DNA of 40,451 bases from a virus, in IMG/VR virus record IMGVR_UViG_3300042351_000343, positions 1 to 40,451 of that record; one strand, given 5' to 3'. The translations under genes and the position numbers were made by a program. Each line of letters begins with the position of its first letter. Positions within the stretch are counted from its first letter, which is position 1. A model generated the notes under the pieces. It did no database searches, was not told where the DNA came from, and saw nothing but the letters and a program-made list of their open reading frames with translations. Below are positions 1 to 7,915 of this stretch, one piece after another.

Positions 1-1943
1 TACAGGCTGGCGTTGTTGTTGGCAGCAATGGCGCCGTGCAGCAAATAGCCTTTGCTCACAATGTAGTAATCCAGTCCGGCCAGCACCTGCTTGGGCGTGT
101 ACTCTTTGAGCGTCCGGTTGATCGTGACCTCCAGAGTCGCGCCGTTAATGACCGTGCTAAAACTGGCCGTGATCGCATTGCGAATGGTGGTGTTGGTCGT
201 CGTGTCAATCGCGGGCTCAGTATCGAGCGACAAAGTGAACTTGTCGATCTCGCTGCCCAACATGTTGAAAACCGTTGGTTTGGAGCCGTAGTAGCTCGCA
301 GCAATGCGCACCGCATCGGCTGGCTGAACTGTGATGGTGCGAGCCGCTGACAGCGGCACCCATCCGGCTCGCAGCGTGCCATCTACCACCGTGCCGCCCA
401 CGGGCGTGCCGTTGATGGTCACGTAGGTAGACAACAGCTTGTCTGTGCGCTCACGGATCGTTACGCGGGTTCCCGCGCTGTCGGTGAATGTTGGAGTGAT
501 GGTTCCAGCGTTTGTGATCGTGCCCGTAGTCCTGAAACTTGATCCGGTAACCGTAGCTCCGGAACTGACAGAGATGCTGATTGCACCAAAACTCACATCC
601 GTGCCAACCTGCGTAACGGGCGTGTGACTCAGGCCACGCCAGAAAGCAGCGTCAGCGTTGTCATAGGCCAGTTTGAACAGGTATTCGGCCATCTGTGCCA
701 CGGTTGCCGATGTTGCTACCGTCAGCGTGCCAGATCCCGTAGTGCTAAAACTGAATGGCGCTGTGACCACGCTGGCGTAAGGTGTGGTGACAAAGGCGGA
801 CTTAGACAGCACAGCAGCAACAGCCACGCCAGAAGTTCCGGCGTTGGTCTTGACATCATATGTAGTTGGCGTTGATGGATAGCCAAATGCCAACACGCTC
901 ACTTGATACTGCGATTTATCTGTGTAGCCCGCACCTGATGTGTTGTATCCCACGTTATGCGCCACGGTGGATTGCAGCACCTCGGAACTGGCGGAGCCTG
1001 TGAAGGTAGTAACGCTCCCAGCGGTGCCACTGTTCAATGGCACGATTACCAGTTTTGCGTCTGAGATGTTTGCGCCAAGCGGAGTCTTTGCAGTAGCAAA
1101 AAGGGTACGAATAATCTGCTTAACACCACCGTTGCCCGCACCTCCACCACCGCCATGATACAAAACCTGCGGATCAACTGATTGCAAAGTCAGTCCTGAT
1201 CCAACAGCATACGTGTCAAGGTTTGTAGCGGTCTGACGAAGCGCTCGAATTGTCCCGCTTGTAGCGTTCAGCACTCGACAACCCACGTTGGTTGACAGAG
1301 GCTGCACGGTTGTCAGCTTCAAACCATCAACTTCAAAAGGCCCTGGGAGTTTGAACCGAGTCAGAGAAGAAGTGCTGAATGCTGCATGAGTGTGTGTGTG
1401 CGTGACGACTTGGTTGTTTCCAGTTGCCAGCAACACATTATTAAATGCAGTTGGGTTTGTTTTGCTGTTTGGCACATCCAAGTCGTTACGGCCTGACTGG
1501 TCATATATGACGCTGCCAGAATCGTGCAAGAAAGTACCAAGTCCCACAATGCACTGAGCTGCCCGAGATGGAACTTCAAACTGACTGTAGCCAAACGCAG
1601 CAGCGTTCTGTCGGTAGTCTATATGCACGCTGCTTGTTGCCAGTTTCAGAGTAATGTCGTACTTTCCCAGCGTGACGTTTGCAGCAGCAGCGTAAGCCCA
1701 GTTAACGTGAGCATTGTTCTGCACGATCACGTAGTAGTTGCCCTCTCGTTGTTCTGTCAGAGTTCCGCTGACTGCATAAATACGGGCTGTACCGCCTGAA
1801 TCAAACACCAATGTGTTGCCGGTGCGAGTGCAGCCAACAGTAGAAAAGGCGGAAGCCAAGTCATCCAAGTTGCCAGAGCCTGTGACCTCGTAGCTGTTGG
1901 CAATGCCTGCAATGGTTTGTGCGGCTGAAAGTGTGAACGGCAT
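1..1943 (-). CDS. large fibre-like structural protein, allele A, 3' part cut by window edge
   Basis: An open frame of 647 codons runs from ATG at 1943 off the left edge. It is a second allele of the complete gene at 36206-38713. Its last roughly 155 visible residues match that protein closely (shared stretches such as TRVTIRERTDKLL and NGTPVGGTVVDG). Its first roughly 490 residues do not, and they are rich in Gly, Ser, Thr and Asn as expected of beta-structured phage fibres. A short THTHTHA run lies near residue 188. The gene sits between portal and scaffold genes, an unusual place for a fibre-like gene. The function is inferred: a surface or decoration protein with an exchangeable N-terminal module. 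No catalytic motif is visible. Confidence 0.8.
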   Translation of the reverse strand, partial: MPFTLSAAQTIAGIANSYEVTGSGNLDDLASAFSTVGCTRTGNTLVFDSGGTARIYAVSGTLTEQREGNYYVIVQNNAHVNWAYAAAANVTLGKYDITLKLATSSVHIDYRQNAAAFGYSQFEVPSRAAQCIVGLGTFLHDSGSVIYDQSGRNDLDVPNSKTNPTAFNNVLLATGNNQVVTHTHTHAAFSTSSLTRFKLPGPFEVDGLKLTTVQPLSTNVGCRVLNATSGTIRALRQTATNLDTYAVGSGLTLQSVDPQVLYHGGGGGAGNGGVKQIIRTLFATAKTPLGANISDAKLVIVPLNSGTAGSVTTFTGSASSEVLQSTVAHNVGYNTSGAGYTDKSQYQVSVLAFGYPSTPTTYDVKTNAGTSGVAVAAVLSKSAFVTTPYASVVTAPFSFSTTGSGTLTVATSATVAQMAEYLFKLAYDNADAAFWRGLSHTPVTQVGTDVSFGAISISVSSGATVTGSSFRTTGTITNAGTITPTFTDSAGTRVTIRERTDKLLSTYVTINGTPVGGTVVDGTLRAGWVPLSAARTITVQPADAVRIAASYYGSKPTVFNMLGSEIDKFTLSLDTEPAIDTTTNTTIRNAITASFSTVINGATLEVTINRTLKEYTPKQVLAGLDYYIVSKGYLLHGAIAANNNASL

Positions 1944-3681
1944 TACTCAGCCCTCCCCTGTGTTGATGTTGCCATGTTTGTTCCTTGTGTCATGTTTACA
2001 GGGTGTCAGTCTTCAATCTTGATGCCGACAATCTTGCCTTTTTCTCTGACAATTTTACGGGGCTTGGTGAGCATGGCGGCTGTTTTAGTTTGGGCTTCTG
2101 CTGTTCGCTCCGATGCGGATTGAATGGCATTTGCTTGCATCTGGACAACTTCTTTCAATGAGTTTACGGCCTCGCTAATTTGGTTTCCTACCTGTTCGCT
2201 GCGTACATCCACCTCAGACCGTGCCCTGGTGCGACCGTCTTCGCCTCGCTCCATCCTTACGCCTTCGTTCATCATTTCTAAGGCGTGTTTTTCTTCGGCC
2301 ATTTGCAGTTCACGCTCTAGCTTCAGGGCTTCAAGTTCCATCTTTCTCTGACTCAGGTCAGGCATGGCGGGTTGAGCTTGTTGCGTTTGTGGCTCTTGAC
2401 CAATACCGGATAAGACTTCAGCGGTCTTAGCTTGGCTCAGTTCTGCGTCTGCGATTGTCTTGATGGTGCTTGCACGGGCTTGGGCTGCTTTGGCTTCGGC
2501 TTCTTCGGCTGCTGCTTGCAGGTACATGGAGTTTGGATCTTGCGGCTGATTTTGCATCTCGGCCATGAGTTCTTGGGCCTCGTCGTCGGTGGGCTTGACC
2601 ACGCCCATGCGCAGGAGCTTCTTGCGGAAGTAGGCATTGGCGTCGCTGATGCCCTCGCCCTCCATGTTCATCATGGCCATGGCGGTGATCACTTGCTGGG
2701 TCTCTGGATCTGCTGTGATCTGGAGCATCCCGGTCAGGGCGCGGACTGTGGCCTCGCGCTTGCTGGTGCTGGATGGGCCGACCTCGGCCACGACGTCAAA
2801 AGTGGCAGAGCTGAGGTCGTTTTGCATGACGACTTCGCCAGTCTGTTGGTCGATGCTGGGCTGCATGAGTTCGACCATCCCGGCCTCGCCTGTGGGGGCG
2901 ATGGTTTTCATCTTGCGCTTGTCTTCGATGTAGACCTCTTTGGCCATGGAGAGCCAGATTTCCCCGCAGCGCTTCATTCCCTTGGCAAAGTTGGACATGT
3001 AGATGAAGGCCTGCATGTCCACGCGAGTCTGGATCATCTCCACGGCCTTGCCTGACATTCCGCTGACCATCTTGTCGGCCCCGGCTGGGTTGCCCAAGAT
3101 GTCTTGCATGTCGGTTTCGGTGATCTGCAAGAGCGCGGCCATGGCCGGTGGTATGTTGGGGGCACGGGTGTAGGCGACGGGGCCCGAAACGGCCTGGTTG
3201 CCATTCTGGTCGGTGATCGGGTTGATCAGCAAATACGGGTAGTCCTTGAGGTTGTCCTCGGACCACATGACCTGGTGGCCTGCGACCTGCTCTGGGGTCA
3301 GGATGGGCTTTTCCACCGATGACAGTGCGGAGATCTCGCCCAGCTTGGACAGCTGCATGTTCTTCAGGCGTTGGGCATCTTTAGCCAAACGCACATGGCC
3401 CATGCAGCGTTCGATGTTGTCCACAAACCACCGTTTACCGTAAACCACAACGATAGGGATGCACTTGCCCGCGATGTAGCCCGCATCCTCCAAGACTCTG
3501 CCGCCCGACATGATGTACTTGCGAACACGTTTGCGCTTGACGCGCTTTTGACGGATCTCAACTGTGCCGATGGCCGCAAGGGTTTCTTCCAGGGTCTCGT
3601 CGTTGGCGAAGTCGGCCTGGGTGTAGCGTTCTTCCTCGCCTGCGATGTTCTGGAAGATGCGGATGGTCTCGGTCTTTTCCT
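1..3681. repeat. left copy of the non-identical terminal overlap (allele A)
   Basis: This segment matches 36744-40451 in gene order and sequence, so the window wraps past a full circular unit of about 36.77 kb (portal stop at 2006 here, 38776 there). Bases 2006 to about 3150 look identical to the other copy. Beyond 3150 scattered, mostly silent differences appear. Bases 1 to about 468 are similar, while about 470-1940 are unrelated to the other copy apart from shared style. The offset changes by 27 bp (9 codons) across the divergent stretch. Confidence 0.93.
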
Positions 3682-4372
3682 CAACCTTGTAATACTCAGC
3701 GACATAAACCACGTCAGGCGTACACCAGTCGAACTCGTACTGATGGATGATCTTGGGCCAGTCGGTTGGATCGTCGCCCCATGTGTCCTTGTAGGCCTGG
3801 CGGGTCATGCTGGTGACGACGTAGCAATACTTGGCGTCGGACTTGTCCTGGCGCTTGGCCCCGAGGTCGAAGAACACGGAGCTGTCAGCGTCAAAGATGG
3901 GTTCAATCCTGATGCGCTGGCGGTCGTCTTCGTCATTCTCCTCGTCTTCGTAGACTGTGCGCAAACGCCATGCGCCGATGCCGCCGCCGACTGCTTCCTC
4001 AAAGGCGTTGTCGTAGGCCTCATCCGCGACGGATGCCTGCTCGTCTGCACGATAGAGACCGTCGCAGACCTCGGCCAGCTTGTCGTTTTCCTGGCCGTCC
4101 TTGCTGACGTAATCGACCGTGATGCGGTTGTTGCGGTACTCGTTGATGATTCGAATCACCGAGAGCATGATCTTGTTGACCTCAAACTTGGGCTTGTTCT
4201 CGTACAAGTCCCAAAGTGGACCCTCCCATTGACTTCCAGCCAAAGAGTAAAAGCGCCGGTCTTGTAGGCATTGCAGGCGCTCGTCTCGGAGGGCTGTCTG
4301 TACGTCATCAAACTGCGCCAGGGCTTCTGCATGCAGGTTGGCGAGGCGTTGGTCGTTGCTCATTCGGGCCAT
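2006..4372 (-). CDS. portal protein (P22-like), allele A
   Basis: The 788-residue protein resembles the P22-type portal family: the length is near the P22 gp1 length (about 725), the N-terminal half is acidic and aromatic, and the C-terminal half is a long Ala/Gln/Glu-rich helical barrel-like region (about residues 600-770). The portal forms the dodecameric ring through which TerL pumps DNA. The start at 4372 is preceded by GAGGAAATCCCC, a good ribosome site. The gene follows terL by 28 bp, the usual terminase-portal order. The last roughly 380 codons look identical to the partial copy at the right end, and codons further upstream differ mainly at third positions. Confidence 0.9.
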   Translation of the reverse strand: MARMSNDQRLANLHAEALAQFDDVQTALRDERLQCLQDRRFYSLAGSQWEGPLWDLYENKPKFEVNKIMLSVIRIINEYRNNRITVDYVSKDGQENDKLAEVCDGLYRADEQASVADEAYDNAFEEAVGGGIGAWRLRTVYEDEENDEDDRQRIRIEPIFDADSSVFFDLGAKRQDKSDAKYCYVVTSMTRQAYKDTWGDDPTDWPKIIHQYEFDWCTPDVVYVAEYYKVEEKTETIRIFQNIAGEEERYTQADFANDETLEETLAAIGTVEIRQKRVKRKRVRKYIMSGGRVLEDAGYIAGKCIPIVVVYGKRWFVDNIERCMGHVRLAKDAQRLKNMQLSKLGEISALSSVEKPILTPEQVAGHQVMWSEDNLKDYPYLLINPITDQNGNQAVSGPVAYTRAPNIPPAMAALLQITETDMQDILGNPAGADKMVSGMSGKAVEMIQTRVDMQAFIYMSNFAKGMKRCGEIWLSMAKEVYIEDKRKMKTIAPTGEAGMVELMQPSIDQQTGEVVMQNDLSSATFDVVAEVGPSSTSKREATVRALTGMLQITADPETQQVITAMAMMNMEGEGISDANAYFRKKLLRMGVVKPTDDEAQELMAEMQNQPQDPNSMYLQAAAEEAEAKAAQARASTIKTIADAELSQAKTAEVLSGIGQEPQTQQAQPAMPDLSQRKMELEALKLERELQMAEEKHALEMMNEGVRMERGEDGRTRARSEVDVRSEQVGNQISEAVNSLKEVVQMQANAIQSASERTAEAQTKTAAMLTKPRKIVREKGKIVGIKIED

Positions 4373-4400
4373 GGGGATTTCCTCAATTTGTGCGATTGTC

Positions 4401-5624
4401 TCACCACTTCTTCACATTTGGCAAAGGGGTAAAGATGGCGGGTTTGGATGCACCAGCACGGCGGACAGCTTCGCAGGCGTAGCGCAGGGCGTCAATCACG
4501 TGGTTTTTCTTGTCCTCCAGCACGGGGAGAATCTTTCCCGTCAGCGGGTCGGTCTTGTAACTGTACAAGGTCAGTTCATCTATTGTATGTACACATCGGG
4601 GGTGAACCACTATGTCGTAGTTCTTTAGGAACTCGATGCCTTCCTCAACTGATCTTGGGCCTTTCACGGCTGTCATGATCTTTGGAAAGCCGTTCCTTTT
4701 CATGTGGCTGATGGTCTCAGGTCTTGCCGAATCAGCAACGATTGGCCACTTTTCCGATTCTGGCACGGTCATGAACAGTTCAGGCGTGTTCACGATCTCG
4801 CAGCCCACCATATAGGCTTCGTAATCGATGTAGAGGGTGCGGCCAATGATGTGGCACCGAACAAGTGTAGTCGGGTCAACAGCAAAACCCCAGTCTGCAC
4901 CCAATCGGTGGATGGCGTCTGGTGGTGCTTCAAACTCCTCGACACGCCAGTTCTTGAACACCCGTGTATTGCTGTTTGTCAGGTATCCACCCATCCAAAC
5001 GTGCTGAAACTTGTCAATGTCTCGCCGTTTGTCGTACTCCATTTCGTCTTTTAGAACGTCTGGAAACCACGGGTTGTCTGTAAAGTTGACCTTCAACACC
5101 TGGGCGTCTTTCGGGGGTGTTGTCCCCCTTAAAAGCAAATCAACCGGGTCAGTCGCTTGTCTTGGGTTCCAGGTAAACCAGAGTTCGGACTCAGGCTTTC
5201 GGATTGTTGGGCGCAACAGGTCAAGACTGGTCTGACTTAGGCTTTGGGCTTCCTCCACCCAGGCGCAGTCGTAACCCTCCAGTGATTTGATCGAATCCGC
5301 TGTGTGATTCTGCATACCCTGAAAGATGATCATCCCGTCACCCTTCTTGGATTTGATTACCGATTCCTGAACTTCAAAGTAAGCGCCAGCATTCATGGCC
5401 TCGATCTTTGTCTCCAAAAGACGCTTAACCGACTGATTCAGGGATTTCTGTATCTCACGAACACAAACCGAGCGCCGCTTCTGGTCCATGATGTGGGCCT
5501 CAATCATTAGTTCGGCAAACATGTGGGACTTTCCAGAGCCACGGCCACCCCATGCGCCTTTGTATCGGCTTGGGTTGAGCAGGGGCAAGGCCCACTCAGG
5601 TGTGGGAATTTGAAGGGCGGTCAT
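4401..5624 (-). CDS. terL: terminase large subunit (packaging ATPase and nuclease)
   Basis: This is the DNA packaging motor and headful or end-cutting nuclease. With the start at 5624 it has 407 residues. Walker A is GGRGSGKS at residues 26-33, and Walker B is in the WVEEAQS stretch. A C-terminal RNase H-like nuclease is shown by ADWGF, VADSARPE and HVIDALRY, which supply the expected acidic residues. It resembles the PBSX/Terminase_3 type. The ATG at 5624 overlaps the methyltransferase stop as ATGA; an earlier in-frame ATG at 5642 is possible. The preceding genes are terS and dcm, so an MTase is inserted between the two terminase subunits. Confidence 0.93.
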   Translation of the reverse strand: MTALQIPTPEWALPLLNPSRYKGAWGGRGSGKSHMFAELMIEAHIMDQKRRSVCVREIQKSLNQSVKRLLETKIEAMNAGAYFEVQESVIKSKKGDGMIIFQGMQNHTADSIKSLEGYDCAWVEEAQSLSQTSLDLLRPTIRKPESELWFTWNPRQATDPVDLLLRGTTPPKDAQVLKVNFTDNPWFPDVLKDEMEYDKRRDIDKFQHVWMGGYLTNSNTRVFKNWRVEEFEAPPDAIHRLGADWGFAVDPTTLVRCHIIGRTLYIDYEAYMVGCEIVNTPELFMTVPESEKWPIVADSARPETISHMKRNGFPKIMTAVKGPRSVEEGIEFLKNYDIVVHPRCVHTIDELTLYSYKTDPLTGKILPVLEDKKNHVIDALRYACEAVRRAGASKPAIFTPLPNVKKW

Positions 5625-6454
5625 TCTGTCAACAATCTCCATGCTGTTGCTGCACAAAGTGGGACTTGTCCGTTTCCAATGGCTTTAAGTCTGTCCACCC
5701 TAGCGGCCACCCCATCAGCCACTCTACCCACGTTGGGTTCAATTGCCCAGAAGTTGGATGAGCGACCATAGGCAAGTTCAACTGTTTCCCCTTCTCTGCT
5801 CTGCGTTGAATTGATGGATTGCTCATGTTGCCCCTGTCCCGACAATCCGAGGCTTGTGGCGTTGGGAATGTTCTTGCATAAGTTGCCAAACTCCTCCCCG
5901 ATTGACTTGGAGCATTCTTGTTGAACAAGACTTTCTTGTTGTCTCTGTTCACCGTGTCGGGTGTTGGTAGCAACGATCCAGATTCTGTCCCTCTGATGGA
6001 CTGCTCCAACGTCCGCTGCTCCCAACACTCCCCATCTCGCATCAAACCCCATTGCGGCCAAGTCTCCAAGAACGGTTCCAAGCCCCCTAGAAGTAAGCAT
6101 TGGTGAGTTTTCCACAAGCGCATATCTGGGTCGTATTTCGTGAATGATCCTCGCCATTTGACGCCACATTCCTGATCGTTCCCCGTCAATCCCTGCGCCT
6201 TTCCCGGCTGCTGAGATATCTTGGCATGGAAACCCACCCGAAACAACGTCAACAATTCCTCGCCACGGCTTTCCGTCAAAGGTTTGTACGTCATCCCAAA
6301 TCGGGAAAGGCGGGAGAAGTCCGTCATTTTGTCTGGCGCACAGTACGCTTGCTGGATAGGGTTCCCATTCAACGGCGCAGACTGTTCGCCATCCGAGAAG
6401 TTTCCCCCCAAGTATTCCGCCACCAGCGCCTGCGAAAAGAGCCAACTCATTCAC
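5621..6454 (-). CDS. dcm: C5-cytosine DNA methyltransferase
   Basis: The enzyme transfers a methyl group to C5 of cytosine in DNA, probably masking phage DNA from host restriction. Motif I FAGAGG is at residues 7-12, motif IV GGFPCQ with catalytic Cys77, a motif VI ENS variant (usually ENV), motif VIII QRDRIWIV, and motif X-like RLKAIGNGQVP near the end. At 277 residues it is short for the family because the target-recognition region is small. Its start is a GTG at 6454, overlapping the terS stop by 8 bp; the ATG four bases downstream is in another frame. The whole gene overlaps a second open frame (5629-6450). Confidence 0.93.
   Translation of the reverse strand: MNELALFAGAGGGILGGKLLGWRTVCAVEWEPYPASVLCARQNDGLLPPFPIWDDVQTFDGKPWRGIVDVVSGGFPCQDISAAGKGAGIDGERSGMWRQMARIIHEIRPRYALVENSPMLTSRGLGTVLGDLAAMGFDARWGVLGAADVGAVHQRDRIWIVATNTRHGEQRQQESLVQQECSKSIGEEFGNLCKNIPNATSLGLSGQGQHEQSINSTQSREGETVELAYGRSSNFWAIEPNVGRVADGVAARVDRLKAIGNGQVPLCAATAWRLLTE
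5629..6450 (-). CDS. overlapping second-frame ORF inside dcm (MSWLF... family)
   Basis: A 273-codon frame lies completely within dcm in another frame, from ATG 6450 (ATGA with the terS stop) to TGA 5629. Its protein contains LNPTWVEWLMGWPLGWTDLK near the C terminus and LLPTPDT/FPTPQASD motifs. From memory, these patterns recur in proteins annotated in many phage genomes next to or instead of Dcm. They are the alternate reading of conserved Dcm motifs (ADGVAARVDRLKAIGN). It may be a real dual-coded gene or a frame kept open by the codon composition of Dcm. Its start codon looks better than that of Dcm itself. No function is assigned. Confidence 0.4.
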   Translation of the reverse strand: MSWLFSQALVAEYLGGNFSDGEQSAPLNGNPIQQAYCAPDKMTDFSRLSRFGMTYKPLTESRGEELLTLFRVGFHAKISQQPGKAQGLTGNDQECGVKWRGSFTKYDPDMRLWKTHQCLLLGGLEPFLETWPQWGLMRDGECWEQRTLEQSIRGTESGSLLPTPDTVNRDNKKVLFNKNAPSQSGRSLATYARTFPTPQASDCRDRGNMSNPSIQRRAEKGKQLNLPMVAHPTSGQLNPTWVEWLMGWPLGWTDLKPLETDKSHFVQQQHGDC

Positions 6455-6893
6455 TTCTCACCACTACTCGTTCAATGCGCGTTACCAATGGATTTGTCGG
6501 GTCACCAGAAACCTCTAGCTTGTCCCCGTACTTCTTTGGGGCCAGCTTGGAAAGCAACCATTTGCGGGTGTCAACTTGAAGTTTATGCTTTTGGATGGCT
6601 TGCCAGTCTTTCTTACCGTCACCAGTCTCAGGGACTTCTTGATCGCTCAGTTCCATTACTTCTTGGGCCATGCGCTCAATCAGGTCTTCCCTCGCGTGCG
6701 CGTAATTGTCTCTCAAAAGTGAGTCCTCACTAACCCATTTATGAAACGTGCTATTCGCAATCCCTGCGGCTTGGCACGACTTGAAAGTGCTTAGGCCGTT
6801 CCTCATGCCTTCCAAGACTTCTTGGCAAATGGCGGCTTTGTCCCTTACGGGCTTTGTTGCCTTTTCGGATTTAGCCTCTTTCTTGGTAGCCAT
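6447..6893 (-). CDS. terS: terminase small subunit
   Basis: The 148-residue protein has a Lys-rich N-terminal tail and then a helix-turn-helix region (about residues 20-60: VLEGMRNGLSTFKSCQAAGI, NSTFHKWV) typical of phage small terminases. A middle helical oligomerisation part and a C-terminal KYGDKLEVSGD stretch follow. TerS recognises phage DNA and regulates TerL. The ATG at 6893 overlaps the stop of the small secreted-peptide gene as TAATG, so translation is probably coupled. The gene heads the packaging operon, separated from terL by dcm. Confidence 0.88.
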   Translation of the reverse strand: MATKKEAKSEKATKPVRDKAAICQEVLEGMRNGLSTFKSCQAAGIANSTFHKWVSEDSLLRDNYAHAREDLIERMAQEVMELSDQEVPETGDGKKDWQAIQKHKLQVDTRKWLLSKLAPKKYGDKLEVSGDPTNPLVTRIERVVVRSE

Positions 6894-7021
6894 TAAAACC
6901 CACCATTACGGGTAGTGGTGCAAGTAACGCTGCCATCCCAATTCTTCACGCATCGAGTGGTGGTTTGGGATTGGACTGCGAAAGACAAGAACAGAACTGC
7001 GATTGTGAATAGGGTTTTCAC
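6893..7021 (-). CDS. small secreted or membrane-anchored peptide, 42 aa
   Basis: A GTG start at 7021 has a strong ribosome site (AAAGGAG). The peptide begins with Lys and about 13 hydrophobic residues (TLFTIAVLFLSFAVQS), then a Thr-rich mature part with two cysteines (RCVKNWDGSVTCTTTRNGGF). This reads as a signal peptide with cleavage after about residue 18, giving a roughly 24-residue two-cysteine product in the periplasm. The stop overlaps the terS ATG as TAATG. Non-ATG start and small size make it easy to miss. Function is unknown. Confidence 0.65.
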   Translation of the reverse strand: MKTLFTIAVLFLSFAVQSQTTTRCVKNWDGSVTCTTTRNGGF

Positions 7022-7227
7022 GGTGACTCCTTTGGGTTAAATGGTTGATGGCCTTGCCGCTTTGTGGACAAGAACACGGATTGATCGACTCTTTCCGGGT
7101 AATTCGCGCTTCCCCGTTCTCTAGTACCGTGCTTCACGTTGTTGACACCCTGAGTATTTACAGAGTTCGTCTTACCATCATGGGGGTTGTCTGATTTCTC
7201 TTTGTGGTCTGAGTCCCGGACACTCAT
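7018..7227 (-). CDS. possible small hydrophilic protein, 69 aa
   Basis: This open frame overlaps the GTG of the secreted-peptide gene by GTGA, the same junction style as elsewhere in this genome. The product is very polar (Lys, Asn, Ser, Asp, Gly) with no membrane segment and no motif I recognise. The ribosome site before the ATG is weak (AAGG about 15 bp upstream). It could be real because it fills an otherwise empty stretch in the right orientation, or it could be untranslated leader of the late operon. About equal odds. Confidence 0.35.
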   Translation of the reverse strand: MSVRDSDHKEKSDNPHDGKTNSVNTQGVNNVKHGTRERGSANYPERVDQSVFLSTKRQGHQPFNPKESP

Positions 7228-7366
7228 ACATCAAACAACCTTCATGATAGTCCCCGTCTTTCCGGAGTGCCAGCTTTGTTTAACGTGCGTAGCTGTCACG
7301 GCAGACTTCCGAGCTGCTACGGGTTTATTTTACCTTATTGTAAGATTTTTTTGCAATTATATTGCA
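7228..7366 (-). promoter_or_regulatory. candidate late promoter with overlapping palindrome
   Basis: Read on the minus strand, TTGCAA (7351-7356) is followed after 18 bp by TAAAAT, a plausible sigma70-type promoter for the late operon. A 15-bp palindrome, TGCAATTATATTGCA at 7352-7366, covers the -35 box and the ninG stop codon and itself contains a perfect TATAAT on the minus strand. A repressor or activator site here would control packaging and structural genes. The rest of the stretch to 7228 shows no gene or clear terminator. Confidence 0.45.
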
Positions 7367-7914
7367 TCTTTCTTTAACCGTCTGGTTTCGGCGTTGTAAT
7401 GCTTGGCGATTTCCTGCAAACCTTCTTTGGTGTACTTTCGCACGGTCTGGTCGGATTCGATTTGCTCTACCCGTTCCAGTCCAATGCGTTCTATCAATCC
7501 TTTGCGGTATGCAAGGACGTTCCCGGCTAGGTACTGATTGCAGTGCTTGCATTGTCCGTGGATGTTGTCCTCGACAAATCTCATGTGTGGTGCAGAACCA
7601 ACACTCCGAAAATGTCCGGCATCTGTTTGGTTTGTCTCAGTGCTTGGTGGTTTTCCACATGAGATACAAGACTTGTCGGCATCCCTGGCCCTTACAAACG
7701 CATTAAACGCTGTCTGAGCGACTTTTACTAACTGGGGCTTAGTCCTCATGGCTTCTAGTTTTTCTCGGGTCTTCTTGCGGTCTTCTTGGGCTTCCTTGGC
7801 GGCTTTCTTTTGTGCCACTTGTCTGGATACCTCAAGGGCGCAAGTTGGGGAACAGACTTTTTGCATGGGCCTAGTGGGGGTGAATTCTGTTTTGCAGACT
7901 TTGCACTTTTTCAT
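7357..7914 (-). CDS. ninG: NinG (Rap-like) recombination protein
   Basis: The family is the lambda NinG/Rap group, which acts with phage recombinases on branched DNA. With the start at 7914 it has 185 residues. The N-terminal zinc-ribbon-like part is CKVCKTEF...KVCSPTCALE. A Lys/Glu-rich linker helix follows, then a second cluster CISCGKP...DAGHF...CKHCN resembling an HNH-type zinc site, and a helical tail. The ATG at 7914 is preceded by GGAGACTGAG and lies just past the PP-loop gene stop. It is the last gene of the minus-strand block before the late promoter region. Confidence 0.88.
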   Translation of the reverse strand: MKKCKVCKTEFTPTRPMQKVCSPTCALEVSRQVAQKKAAKEAQEDRKKTREKLEAMRTKPQLVKVAQTAFNAFVRARDADKSCISCGKPPSTETNQTDAGHFRSVGSAPHMRFVEDNIHGQCKHCNQYLAGNVLAYRKGLIERIGLERVEQIESDQTVRKYTKEGLQEIAKHYNAETRRLKKDAI

Positions 7915-7915
7915 C

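Noticed and set aside
1-3681. Terminal repeat as a transposon or insertion sequence
   Set aside because: No transposase or inverted ends; the repeated genes are ordinary portal and fibre genes in the expected order, and the two copies are alleles.
2006-4372. Long plus-strand open frames opposite the portal gene (for example 2432-3055 and 3371-4267)
   Set aside because: They mirror the codon use of the portal, lack ribosome sites, and their products are low-complexity His/Val/Leu/Gly sequences with no recognisable domain.
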